Of a DNA stretch of 46,880 nucleotides, positions 19,943-28,072 are shown piece after piece. Under the pieces are notes generated by a model. That model was not told the origin of the DNA. It saw only the letters and a program-made list of their open reading frames with translations, and made no database searches. Source of the DNA: Nocardiopsis endophytica (GTDB lineage: Bacteria; Actinomycetota; Actinomycetes; Streptosporangiales; Streptosporangiaceae). The translations under genes and the position numbers were made by a program. Location of the stretch: NCBI RefSeq assembly GCF_027706725.1, contig NZ_JAQFWQ010000051.1:1-46880 (forward strand). Direction: 5' to 3'. The stretch's first letter is position 1; each line of letters opens with the position of its first letter.

Positions 19943-22171
19943 GTGGCCGTACTCAGCGCAGTCGTGTGCGTCGCGGGCACCGGGGACGAGCGTGAGGACC
20001 CCCGGGAGTGCCTGCGCTCCATCGCCGGGCAGACCCTCGGCGACGTGGAGACGATCGTCGTCGAGGCCGGCGGGGAGGGGCCCGGGGCGGCGCGCAACGC
20101 CGGCGCCGCGCGCGCGTCCGGGGAGTTCCTCGCCTTCGTCGACGCCGCCGACCGCCTGCCGCCCTACGCCTTCGGCGCCATGGTCAACGGCCTGCGCGCC
20201 TCCGGATCCGACTTCGCCACCGCCGCGCAGTGCGCCGCCGCGCCCCGCGTGCCCGAGGCGCCCGTCCTGGGCACCCACATCAGCGAGCGGCCCGGACTGC
20301 TCGGCGACCACTCCGCGACGGGCAAGGTGTGGCGCCGCGCCTTCTGGGAGTCCGAGGGCCTGGCCTTCCCCGAGCACGCCGGGCGCACCGCCGAGATGCG
20401 CCTGGTGGTCCCCGCGCACTTCACCGCCGGGGCCGTCGACGTGCACACCGGCCGCTTCGCGCTGGGCCCCGACCCCGCCGCGGCGGCCGCCGACGCCCCG
20501 CCCGAGGAGCTGTTCGCCGTCGTGCGGGCCACGGCGGGGGCCGTCGCCGCCGCGGCGGGCGAGGCCGACCGGGGCGACTGGGACGCCCACGCGCTGACCG
20601 GGGTGCTCGCCCGGTCGCTGCGCCGGGCCGCCGCCGACGACGACGGCGCCGGGCTGGGCGCCTTCGCCGAGGTCGCCAACTCCTACCTGGACACCGTGGA
20701 CCCGCGGGTGCTGCGGCGGCTCCCGGTGCTCGACCGCCTCGCCTGGTACCTGGTCCGGCGGCACATGCCCGACGAGCTGCAGCGCCTTCTCGCCTTCGCC
20801 CGCGAGGCCGGGCCCGAGGACCTGCGCGCGCACGCCTACGCGGTGCGCCACGGCACCCGCTGGTACGCCGACTACCCCTTCCACGACGACCCGCTGGCCG
20901 AGGTGCCCCAGGCCCTCTACCGCCTCGACGCCGAACTCGACATCGAGCAGCGCGCCGAGGAGGCGCGCTGGGACGGGCCGCGGCTGGCCGTGCGCGGGCG
21001 GCTGCGCCTGGGGTTCCTGCCGCCGGACGGGCGGTTCCGCCAGTACCTGCGGGCCCGCGCGGTCAACCGCGGCACCGGGGCCAAGGCGCGCGTGCGCGTG
21101 TGGATCCGCCCCGCCAACGCCTTCGACGAGCCGCGCGGGGCCGTCACCGCCCGCCGCGACTGGGGCGGGTACGAACTGCGGCTCGACGCGCGCGACCTGA
21201 CGGCGAACGGGACCTGGCGCCCGGGGGAGTGGAACGTCGACCTGTGGGCGGTCAACCGGGGGGTCACCCGCCGCGCCCGGCTGTCCGCGCCCGAGCACGG
21301 CGCGGCGTGCCGCCCGCCCGCCGCGGAGGTCGAGCCGGGGGTGTGGGTGCGCCCCGAGTGGCGGCGCGACGGGCTGGTGCTGGTCGTCGACCCGCTGCGG
21401 GCGCGCATCGACGCCTGCGCCTTCGAGGACGGGCGGCTGGAGCTGTCCGGGCCCGTCGCCGCCGAGGTGCTGGACCGCACGCGGCTGCGCCTCACCCGGC
21501 GGCCCGGCGACGCCGTGCTGGACGTGCCGATGGAGCGCGACCGCGCCCAGGGGCGGTTCACCGCCCGGGTGCCGGTGGACGAGCTGACCGGGGGGTTCGC
21601 CGAGCGCAGCGCCGCACCGGGGGGACCGGAGTCGGCCGAGCTGTGGGACTGCGCCCTGGTGGTGGACGGCAGGGTGGAGGCCCGCGTCGCCCTGGAGGGG
21701 GACAAGGCCGAGGGCGCGGCGCAGGTGGGGCCGGACCGCGCGGTGGCGGTGGAGCACGATGGGCCCGGCTGGGCGGTGCTCCGCGTCGGCCTGACGGCGC
21801 CGGTGGTGGCCGGCGCCGAGTGGCGCGACGGCGAGCTGCGGCTGTCGGGGCCGTTCCCGGTCCGGGCGGCCGCCGCCGAGCTGGTGCTGACCGACGTGGA
21901 CACGGGTGCCTCCACCCGGGCGCCCGCGAGCGTGGACGGCGAGCACTTCTCCGCCGTGGTCCCCGACGGCCTGCCGGACGGCAGGCACCGGGCCGTGCTG
22001 GACATCGCCCGCGACGACGGGTCCCGGGAGCGCCGTCCCCTGGTGGTGGAGGGGGCGCTGCTCGACGAGCTCCCCTTCGCCGGCTCGGCGGCGGGCGGCC
22101 GACCGTTATCCCTGGACGCGGACTCCCCGAGGGACCCCCTCCTGGCGGCCGGCCCCGACGCGATGCCGTAG
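19943..22171 (+). CDS. Glycosyltransferase family 2-like protein with long beta-rich C-terminal region
   Basis: A 742-residue protein. The first 120 or so residues follow the GT-A layout (VLSAVVCVAG... ECLRSIAGQTLGDVETIVVEAGG... GPGAARNAGAARASGEFLAFVDAADRLPP). The usual DDGS motif is degenerate (VEAGG), and the DxD-type motif appears as DAAD. The remaining ~600 residues are hydrophilic with repeated Ig-like beta patterns (RLRLGFLPPDG, RDGLVLVVDPL, WRDGELRLSGPFPV), resembling the C-terminal regions of teichoic-acid-associated glycosyltransferases. No membrane segment is obvious, and the acceptor cannot be inferred. There is no teichoic acid gene nearby. Confidence 0.65.
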   Translation: MAVLSAVVCVAGTGDEREDPRECLRSIAGQTLGDVETIVVEAGGEGPGAARNAGAARASGEFLAFVDAADRLPPYAFGAMVNGLRASGSDFATAAQCAAAPRVPEAPVLGTHISERPGLLGDHSATGKVWRRAFWESEGLAFPEHAGRTAEMRLVVPAHFTAGAVDVHTGRFALGPDPAAAAADAPPEELFAVVRATAGAVAAAAGEADRGDWDAHALTGVLARSLRRAAADDDGAGLGAFAEVANSYLDTVDPRVLRRLPVLDRLAWYLVRRHMPDELQRLLAFAREAGPEDLRAHAYAVRHGTRWYADYPFHDDPLAEVPQALYRLDAELDIEQRAEEARWDGPRLAVRGRLRLGFLPPDGRFRQYLRARAVNRGTGAKARVRVWIRPANAFDEPRGAVTARRDWGGYELRLDARDLTANGTWRPGEWNVDLWAVNRGVTRRARLSAPEHGAACRPPAAEVEPGVWVRPEWRRDGLVLVVDPLRARIDACAFEDGRLELSGPVAAEVLDRTRLRLTRRPGDAVLDVPMERDRAQGRFTARVPVDELTGGFAERSAAPGGPESAELWDCALVVDGRVEARVALEGDKAEGAAQVGPDRAVAVEHDGPGWAVLRVGLTAPVVAGAEWRDGELRLSGPFPVRAAAAELVLTDVDTGASTRAPASVDGEHFSAVVPDGLPDGRHRAVLDIARDDGSRERRPLVVEGALLDELPFAGSAAGGRPLSLDADSPRDPLLAAGPDAMP

Positions 22172-22188
22172 CGGGACACGCGCACCCT

Positions 22189-22252
22189 CGTTGATCTCGG
22201 GAAAAGCGACGCTTCCGGCGCGGTTTTAGCGTCGTTTCTCCCGAGATCATCG
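22189..22252. repeat. Intergenic palindromic element (copy 2)
   Basis: The left arm 22189-22213 (CGTTGATCTCGGGAAAAGCG...) pairs with the right arm 22228-22252 (...CCCGAGATCATCG) at 22 of 25 positions. Its right half is identical to bases 2-36. It lies between the glycosyltransferase-like gene and the His-rich gene. Confidence 0.8.
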
Positions 22253-22373
22253 CGGCTCTTGGTCGAGCCTTTACCCGCGGATGGCCGTGTCACGGTTCAG
22301 GCGGACGGGGCACGGGAGGAAGGTGGGACCCGTCCACCTGGGAGAACGACCGGAGAAGGCGAGGCGAGCGGAC

Positions 22374-22673
22374 ATGACCGCGCTCGACCACCGCGTACAC
22401 GAGGGCCACGGCCACGCCCACGGCCCCGACTGCGGACACGTGGCGGTGCCGCACGGGGACCACACCGACTACGCGCACGACGGACACCTGCACCGCGAGC
22501 ACGAGGGGCACTACTGCGAGTGCGAGCCGTCCGGGCACACCGCCCACGACGACCACCCGCACGCCCACGGCCCCGACTGCGGCCACGTCGCCGTGCCGCA
22601 CGGGGACCACACCGACTACGTCCACGACGGCCACCGCCACGCCGCCCACGACGGCCACTGGGACGAGCACTAG
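22374..22673 (+). CDS. Histidine-rich metal-binding small protein (internally duplicated)
   Basis: A 99-residue protein with 27 histidines and 4 cysteines, so strong Zn/Ni/Cu binding is expected. Residues 14-46 and 63-95 are a near-exact duplication, each with the core HAHGPDCGHVAVPHGDHTDY. A CEC pair lies between them (residues 48-50). It has no signal peptide or membrane segment, so it is likely a cytoplasmic metal store or carrier. Similar short His-rich actinobacterial proteins are often mis-annotated as zinc transporter permease and found near Zur genes; none is nearby here and no Zur box is visible upstream. ATG at 22374 is the likely start, and the TAG stop lies inside the adjacent hairpin. 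Confidence 0.8.
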   Translation: MTALDHRVHEGHGHAHGPDCGHVAVPHGDHTDYAHDGHLHREHEGHYCECEPSGHTAHDDHPHAHGPDCGHVAVPHGDHTDYVHDGHRHAAHDGHWDEH

Positions 22674-22825
22674 GACCTGTCCGGAGTTCGGCGGCGCCCC
22701 GTCGAGTGCGCGCCCCCTCGTCGATGATCTCGACGAAAGTGCTGTCATTCCGGCGGATTTGGCAGCACTTTCGTCGAGATCATCGCCTGAGAGGCAGGGT
22801 GAAGGGGAACTCCGGACAGGACCTA
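22671..22825. terminator. Nested inverted repeat between two convergent genes (contains palindromic element copy 3)
   Basis: The outer arms 22671-22689 and 22807-22825 (TAGGACCTGTCCGGAGTTC and its near reverse complement) differ at one paired position. Each carries the TAG stop codon of the gene reading into it. The inner arms 22722-22747 and 22760-22785 pair at 25 of 26 positions with a 12-nt loop and keep the GATGATCTCG/CGAGATCATC ends of the palindrome family. The whole probably acts as a bidirectional terminator. Confidence 0.7.
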
Positions 22826-23773
22826 GATCCGCAGCACCGTCTTGCCCCTCGCGCCTCCCGAGCGCAGCCGGGTCAGGGCCGAGGGGGCGTCCTCCAGGTC
22901 CGCCTCGTGGTCGATGTGCACCCGCAGCCGCCCCGCGTCGATCAGGTCGGCCAGGACCGCCAGCAGGCGCGCGCTGCCCCGGTTGCTGTAGTTGATCCCG
23001 GTGATGCCCCGCTCGGCCAGGGCGCCCGTGTCCAGCGCCCCCTGGGTGCTGGCCACCGTCCCGCCCGGGCGGTGCACCGCCGGGAGCAGCGCCGCCACGC
23101 CCTCGGCGTCCTGCACCAGGTCGATCACCGTGTGCACGCCGTCGGGGCACAGCTCCAGCAGGCGCTCGGTGATCGGCCCCCGGGTGTGGTCGAGCACCTC
23201 CGCGGCGCCCAGGTGGCGCATCCACGCCTCGGCCTCGGCGCCCGCGGCGGTGGCCGCCACCGTCGCCCCCCGGTCCCGGGCGAACTGCACCACCGACTGG
23301 CCCACCCCGCCGGTGGCCCCCACCACCAGCACCTTCTGCCCGGCGTCCACCCCGGCCGCCTCCACAAGCCCGTAGGCGGTCATGGTGGCCGTGGGCACCG
23401 CCGCCGCCTGGGTGAACAGCATCCCCTCGGGCATCCGCGCGACCGCGTCCTCCTCGGTGGCCAGCGTGTACTCCGAATAGCTGCCCAGCCCCTGCGGGAT
23501 CCGCAGGAACTGGCCGTACACCCGCTCGCCCGGGCGGAAGGCGCTCACCCCCTCGCCGACGGCGTGCACCGTCCCCGCGCCGTCGCTGCCCAGGATCAGC
23601 GGGAAGGAGTGGTGCACCGCGCGGCGCAGCAGCCCCTCGGCGACCTTCCAGTCGAACGGGTTCACCCCGGCCGCGCGCAGGTGCACCAGGAACTCCCCGG
23701 GGCCCGGCACCGGTGCGGGCAGGTCCATCACTTCGGGTTCGGCGCCGAAATCGGCGACGGCGACGGCACGCAT
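22823..23773 (-). CDS. NADPH:quinone oxidoreductase-like zinc-free MDR protein
   Basis: A 316-residue medium-chain dehydrogenase/reductase. The GroES-like N-terminal domain contains VHLRAAGVNPFDWKVAEG and GSDGAGTVHAVGEGVSAFRPGERVYG. The nucleotide-binding motif is VVGATGGVGQSVVQFAR. The cysteine cluster of zinc alcohol dehydrogenases is absent, so it belongs to the quinone-reductase/enoyl-reductase branch acting with NADPH; the substrate is unknown. ATG at 23773 has a G-rich ribosome site upstream. It diverges from hen1 and is convergent with the His-rich gene. Confidence 0.85.
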   Translation of the reverse strand: MRAVAVADFGAEPEVMDLPAPVPGPGEFLVHLRAAGVNPFDWKVAEGLLRRAVHHSFPLILGSDGAGTVHAVGEGVSAFRPGERVYGQFLRIPQGLGSYSEYTLATEEDAVARMPEGMLFTQAAAVPTATMTAYGLVEAAGVDAGQKVLVVGATGGVGQSVVQFARDRGATVAATAAGAEAEAWMRHLGAAEVLDHTRGPITERLLELCPDGVHTVIDLVQDAEGVAALLPAVHRPGGTVASTQGALDTGALAERGITGINYSNRGSARLLAVLADLIDAGRLRVHIDHEADLEDAPSALTRLRSGGARGKTVLRI

Positions 23774-23962
23774 CGGATCCCCCCCCTGAATCGGCACGCG
23801 TTGAAAACGCGGCATGCGCCCCCTGACGTGGGAAAGCGTCCCCGCGCAGGGGAGCGGCCAACCCTTCTGGGCCCCGCGGGGACCTCTTCCGGCCAGGGAA
23901 AAGGCCCGCGGCGGGGGAAAATTCGGTCGAAACACCGACCGTCGTGGGCCACACTCGGACGC

Positions 23963-25369
23963 GTGCTTCTGACGATCACCGCCCGATTCCGGAACGCGAC
24001 CGACCTGGGGTACCTGCTGCACAAGCACCCCGACCGGGTGCAGGAGTTCGCGCAGACCCACGGCACGGCCCACGTGTTCTACCCCGAGGCCGGGCCCGAC
24101 TCCTGCACGGCCGCGCTGCTGCTCGAGGTCGACCCCGACCGGCTGCGGCGCGCCCGCACCCGCGCCTCCGCGGCGTCCTTCGCGCTGGCCTCCTACGTCA
24201 ACGACCGCCCGTACGCGGCCTCGTCGCTGATGTCGGTCGCGATCGGCGACGTGTTCCGCACCGCCCTGCGGGGCCGCTGCGCCGCCCGCCCCGAGCTGGC
24301 CGCCACCGCCCTGCCGCTCACCCTGTCGCTGCCCGCCGTGCCCTGCCGCGGCGGCCCCGACGAGGCCCACGCGCTCTTCGAGCCGCTCGGATGGCAGGTC
24401 CGGGCCGACCCGGTCCCCCTCGACCCCGGCCTGCCCGACTGGGGCGACTCGCGCTACGTCTCCCTCACCCTCACCGGGGAGCGGCGCCTGTCCGACGCCC
24501 TGTCCCACCTGTACGTGCTGCTGCCGGTGATGGACGGCGCCAAGCACTACTGGGTGGCCGACGACGAGGTGGACAAGCTCGTCCGCAACGCCGGGGACTG
24601 GCTGGCCGGGCACCCGCTGCGCCCCCGCATCACCTCCCGCTACCTGGCGCGCCGCCGCCACCTCCACCGGCAGGCCGACGCCCGGATCGACGCCCTGGGC
24701 GCGCTGGAGGACCTGCCCGAGGAGCCGGTGGCCGAGCGGCCCCCGGAGGAGGAGGCGCGCGAGCGCGAACCCACCCTGGCCGAGCGCCGCGCCGGGGCGG
24801 TGCTCAGCGCCCTCAAGGCCGAGGGCGCCCGCACCGTCCTGGACCTGGGCTGCGGCGCCGGGCAGCTGGTGCGCCGCCTGCTCGCCGACGCCGATTTCAC
24901 CCGCGTCACCGGGGCCGACCCGTCCGCGGACGCGATCACCGCCGCCCACCGCCGCCTGCGCACCGCGCGCATGTCCGAGCGGGAGAGCGCCCGGCTCGAC
25001 CTGTTCTGCGCCTCCGGGGTCTACCGCGACCCGCGGTTCCGGGGCCACGACGCCGCCGTGCTGATGGAGGTCGTCGAGCACCTGGACCCGTGGCGGCTGC
25101 CCGCCCTGGAGCACGTGGTCTTCGGCGACGCCGCGCCCCGCACCGTCGTCGTCACCACGCCCAACGCCGAGTACAACGCCAACTACCCGGGACTGGGGGA
25201 GGGCCGGATGCGCCACCCCGACCACCGCTTCGAGTGGACCCGGGCCGAGTTCGCGGCCTGGACCGAGCGGGTCGCCGCCACCCACGGCTACCGGGTGCGG
25301 CTGCTGCCGGTCGGCCCCGAGGACGCCGCGACCGGATCACCGACCCAGATGGGGGTGTTCACCCGATGA
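23963..25369 (+). CDS. hen1: RNA 3'-terminal 2'-O-methyltransferase Hen1
   Basis: A 468-residue bacterial Hen1. The N-terminal half, starting LLTITARFRNATDLGYLLHKHP, is the domain that activates ligation by Pnkp. The C-terminal half is the methyltransferase: SAM motif TVLDLGCGAG (291-300), metal-binding E369/E372-H373 in MEVVEHLD and a further histidine around 418-421 in MRHPDHRFEW. In studied bacterial homologues, Hen1 2'-O-methylates the 3' end of a cleaved RNA before sealing, making the repaired site resistant to re-cutting. GTG at 23963 starts exactly at the conserved N-terminus. The stop overlaps pnkp by ATGA. Confidence 0.95.
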   Translation: MLLTITARFRNATDLGYLLHKHPDRVQEFAQTHGTAHVFYPEAGPDSCTAALLLEVDPDRLRRARTRASAASFALASYVNDRPYAASSLMSVAIGDVFRTALRGRCAARPELAATALPLTLSLPAVPCRGGPDEAHALFEPLGWQVRADPVPLDPGLPDWGDSRYVSLTLTGERRLSDALSHLYVLLPVMDGAKHYWVADDEVDKLVRNAGDWLAGHPLRPRITSRYLARRRHLHRQADARIDALGALEDLPEEPVAERPPEEEAREREPTLAERRAGAVLSALKAEGARTVLDLGCGAGQLVRRLLADADFTRVTGADPSADAITAAHRRLRTARMSERESARLDLFCASGVYRDPRFRGHDAAVLMEVVEHLDPWRLPALEHVVFGDAAPRTVVVTTPNAEYNANYPGLGEGRMRHPDHRFEWTRAEFAAWTERVAATHGYRVRLLPVGPEDAATGSPTQMGVFTR

Positions 25370-27984
25370 GCGAGGAGCGCGAGAGCACCGCGGGCGAGGG
25401 CACCGCGGGCGAGGGCGCCGAGCGGGTGCTGCGCGTGCCCGACGCCGGGCTCGTGCTGCTGGTCGGGGTCTCCGGCTCCGGCAAGTCCACCGCGGCCGCC
25501 CGCTGGTTCCGCCCCACCCAGGTCGTCTCCTCCGACGCCTGCCGGGCGCTGGTCAGCGACGACGAGAACGACCTGGCCGCCACCGGGGACGCCTTCGAGC
25601 TGGTGCACACCATCGCCGCCAAGCGCCTCAAGCGGCGCCTGCTGACCGTGGTCGACGCCACCAACGTGCGCAAGGACGACCGGGCGCAGCTGGTGCGCAT
25701 CGCCAAGGAGCACGACCTGCCCGCGGCGGCGGTCGTGCTGGACGTCACCGAGGGCACCGCCAACAAGCGCAACGCCGAGCGGACCGACCGGGACATCCCG
25801 CCCCGGGTGGTCTCCCGCCAGCGCCGCGACCTGCGGCGCGACCTCAAGCGCATGGACCGGGAGGGGTTCCGCCGCGTCCACGTGCTGCGCGGCGAGGAGG
25901 AGGCCGCCGCCGCGCGGGTCGTCCCCGAGCGCTCCTGGAACGACAAGCGCGACCTGGCCGGGCCCTTCGACATCATCGGCGACGTGCACGGCTGCCGCGC
26001 CGAGCTGGAGGAGCTGCTCGGCAAGCTCGGCTACGGCATCGAGCGCGACGGCGAGGGCCGCGCGGTCGGCGCCCGCCACCCCGAGGGGCGCACCGCCGTC
26101 TTCGTCGGCGACCTCGTCGACCGCGGCCCCGACTCCCCGGGGGTGCTCCGCCTGGCCATGGGCATGGTGGCGGCGGGCGACGCGCTGTGCGTGTCCGGCA
26201 ACCACGAGGCCAAGCTGGTGCGCGCCCTCAAGGGGCGCAACGTCAAGCGCACCCACGGCCTGGCCGAGACCCTGGACCAGCTCGCCGCGGAGGGGGAGGA
26301 GTTCAGCGCCCGCGCGCTGGAGTTCTGCGACCGCCTCGTCTCCCACTACCTGCTGGACGGCGGGAAGCTCGTCGTGGCCCACGCCGGGCTCAAGGAGTCC
26401 TACCACGGCCGCTCCTCCGGGCGGGTGCGCTCCTTCGCCCTGTACGGCGACACCAGCGGCGAGACCGACGAGTACGGGCTGCCCGTCCGCCACGACTGGG
26501 CCGCCGAGTACCGGGGCCGCGCCGCCGTCGTCTACGGCCACGTGCCCACCCCCGAGGCCGAGTGGGTCAACAACACCCTGTGCCTGGACACCGGGTGCGT
26601 GTTCGGCGGGCGGCTGACCGCGCTGCGCTACCCCGAACGGGAGATCGCCGCCGTCGACGCGCACACCACCTGGTACGAGCCCACCCGGCCGCTGCGCCCC
26701 GAGGCCGCCCCCGCGGCGGCGGGGCCCGATGCGCCGGGCGTGGTGGACGCCGCCGTGCTCGGCGTGCTCGGCCGGGGCGGCGGCACCGCCGTGGAGACCG
26801 CCCACGGCAGGGTGCGCATACCCGAGGCCAATGCCTTGGCCGCGATGGAGGTGATGAGCCGGTTCGCCGCCGACCCGCGGTGGCTGCTCTACCTGCCGCC
26901 GACCATGGCGCCCGCGCCCACCTCGGCCGACCCGGCGCTGCTGGAGCGGCCGCAGGAGGCCTTCGAACGGTTCCGCGCCGACGGGATCGGCCGCGTCGTG
27001 TGCCAGGAGAAGCACATGGGCTCGCGCGCCGTGGCCGTGGTGTGCCGCGACGCCGAGGCGGCCGGGCGCCGCTTCGTGCCCGGCGCGCTCGGCGCCGTCT
27101 ACACCCGCACCGGCCGCCCGTTCTTCACCGACCCCGCCGCCGAGCGGGAGGTGCTGGAGGAGCTGCGGGCCGGGCTGACCGCGTCCGGGGCCTGGGAGCG
27201 GCTCGGCACCGACTGGGTCGCCCTGGACGGGGAGATGCTGCCCTGGTCGGCCAAGGCGGAGGGGCTCATCCGGGAGCAGTACGCCTCGGTGGGCGCCGCC
27301 GCGCGCGCCGCACTGCCCGCCGCCGCCGAGGCTCTGGAGCGCGCCGCCGGGCGCGGCCTGGACCTGGGCGCCCTGCGCGGGCGGGTGGACGCCGCGCGTG
27401 AGGACACCGAGGCCTTCAGCGCGGTCTACCGCCGCTACACCTGGCCGACCGAGGGCGCGGCCGGGCTGCGGTACGCCCCGTTCGCCGTGCTGGCGGCCGA
27501 GGGCGCGTCGTTCACCGGCCGCGACCACCTGTGGCACATGCGCTTCACCGAGTCCCTGGCCGAGCACTGCCCGCTGGTGCGGACCACCCGCTACCTGGTG
27601 GTGGACGCCACCGACCCGGACGCCGTCGCCGAGGCCGCCCGCTGGTGGGAGGGGCTGACCGGGGCCGGGGGCGAGGGCATGGTGGTCAAGCCCTTCGACG
27701 GCGCGGAGGCCGCCGGGGCCAAGGGGCTCGCCCAGCCGGGGCTGAAGGTGCGCGGGCCGGAGTACCTGCGCATCATCTACGGCGCCGACTACCTGCGGCC
27801 CGAGCGGCTGGAGGGGCTGCGGGAGCGCACCCTGGGCCGCAAGGCCTCGCTCGCCCTGCGCGAGCACCGCCTCGGGCTGGAGTCCCTGGCCCGGCACGCC
27901 CGGGGCGAGCCGCTCGCCCGCGTGCACGAGCCGGTGTTCGGCGTGCTGGCCCTGGAGTCCGAGCCGGTCGACCCGCGGCTGTAG
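25366..27984 (+). CDS. pnkp: Polynucleotide kinase-phosphatase-ligase (bacterial Pnkp)
   Basis: An 872-residue three-domain RNA-repair enzyme, close to the length of Clostridium thermocellum Pnkp. The N-terminal kinase has P-loop GVSGSGKST (34-42). The central metallophosphoesterase has GDVHGC (205-210), GDLVDRGPDS (248-257) and GNHE (278-281). The C-terminal ligase/adenylyltransferase has nucleotidyl lysine K549 in EKHMGSR and downstream LDGEMLPW and GEGMVVKP motifs. It heals 5'-OH and 2',3'-cyclic phosphate ends; sealing needs Hen1, encoded immediately upstream and translationally coupled. The first ~20 residues are a Gly/Glu-rich extension. Confidence 0.95.
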   Translation: MSEERESTAGEGTAGEGAERVLRVPDAGLVLLVGVSGSGKSTAAARWFRPTQVVSSDACRALVSDDENDLAATGDAFELVHTIAAKRLKRRLLTVVDATNVRKDDRAQLVRIAKEHDLPAAAVVLDVTEGTANKRNAERTDRDIPPRVVSRQRRDLRRDLKRMDREGFRRVHVLRGEEEAAAARVVPERSWNDKRDLAGPFDIIGDVHGCRAELEELLGKLGYGIERDGEGRAVGARHPEGRTAVFVGDLVDRGPDSPGVLRLAMGMVAAGDALCVSGNHEAKLVRALKGRNVKRTHGLAETLDQLAAEGEEFSARALEFCDRLVSHYLLDGGKLVVAHAGLKESYHGRSSGRVRSFALYGDTSGETDEYGLPVRHDWAAEYRGRAAVVYGHVPTPEAEWVNNTLCLDTGCVFGGRLTALRYPEREIAAVDAHTTWYEPTRPLRPEAAPAAAGPDAPGVVDAAVLGVLGRGGGTAVETAHGRVRIPEANALAAMEVMSRFAADPRWLLYLPPTMAPAPTSADPALLERPQEAFERFRADGIGRVVCQEKHMGSRAVAVVCRDAEAAGRRFVPGALGAVYTRTGRPFFTDPAAEREVLEELRAGLTASGAWERLGTDWVALDGEMLPWSAKAEGLIREQYASVGAAARAALPAAAEALERAAGRGLDLGALRGRVDAAREDTEAFSAVYRRYTWPTEGAAGLRYAPFAVLAAEGASFTGRDHLWHMRFTESLAEHCPLVRTTRYLVVDATDPDAVAEAARWWEGLTGAGGEGMVVKPFDGAEAAGAKGLAQPGLKVRGPEYLRIIYGADYLRPERLEGLRERTLGRKASLALREHRLGLESLARHARGEPLARVHEPVFGVLALESEPVDPRL

Positions 27985-28001
27985 GCGCGGGGGTGCGCCC
28001 G

Positions 28002-28037
28002 TGCGCGCCGGTGCCCGGTGACGGGCACCGGCGCGCA
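28002..28037 (+). terminator. Perfect 15-bp hairpin after pnkp, abutting the galE -10 box
   Basis: 28002-28016 (TGCGCGCCGGTGCCC) pairs perfectly with 28023-28037, leaving a 6-nt loop. TATGCT, a plausible galE -10 hexamer, starts at the next base (28038-28043). There is no U-tract. It may terminate pnkp and affect galE initiation. Confidence 0.6.
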
Positions 28038-28072
28038 TATGCTGGGGCGCGAACCGACGAGGGGAGCGGCAC

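Noticed and set aside
17948-21988. A 1346-codon open frame on the minus strand across glpD and the glycosyltransferase-like gene
   Set aside because: It is antisense to a well-supported enzyme and translates to His/Gly/Arg-rich low-complexity sequence, as expected for a GC-rich shadow frame.
22257-22373. Zur box upstream of the His-rich gene
   Set aside because: No AT-rich palindrome of the Zur type is visible in the upstream region.
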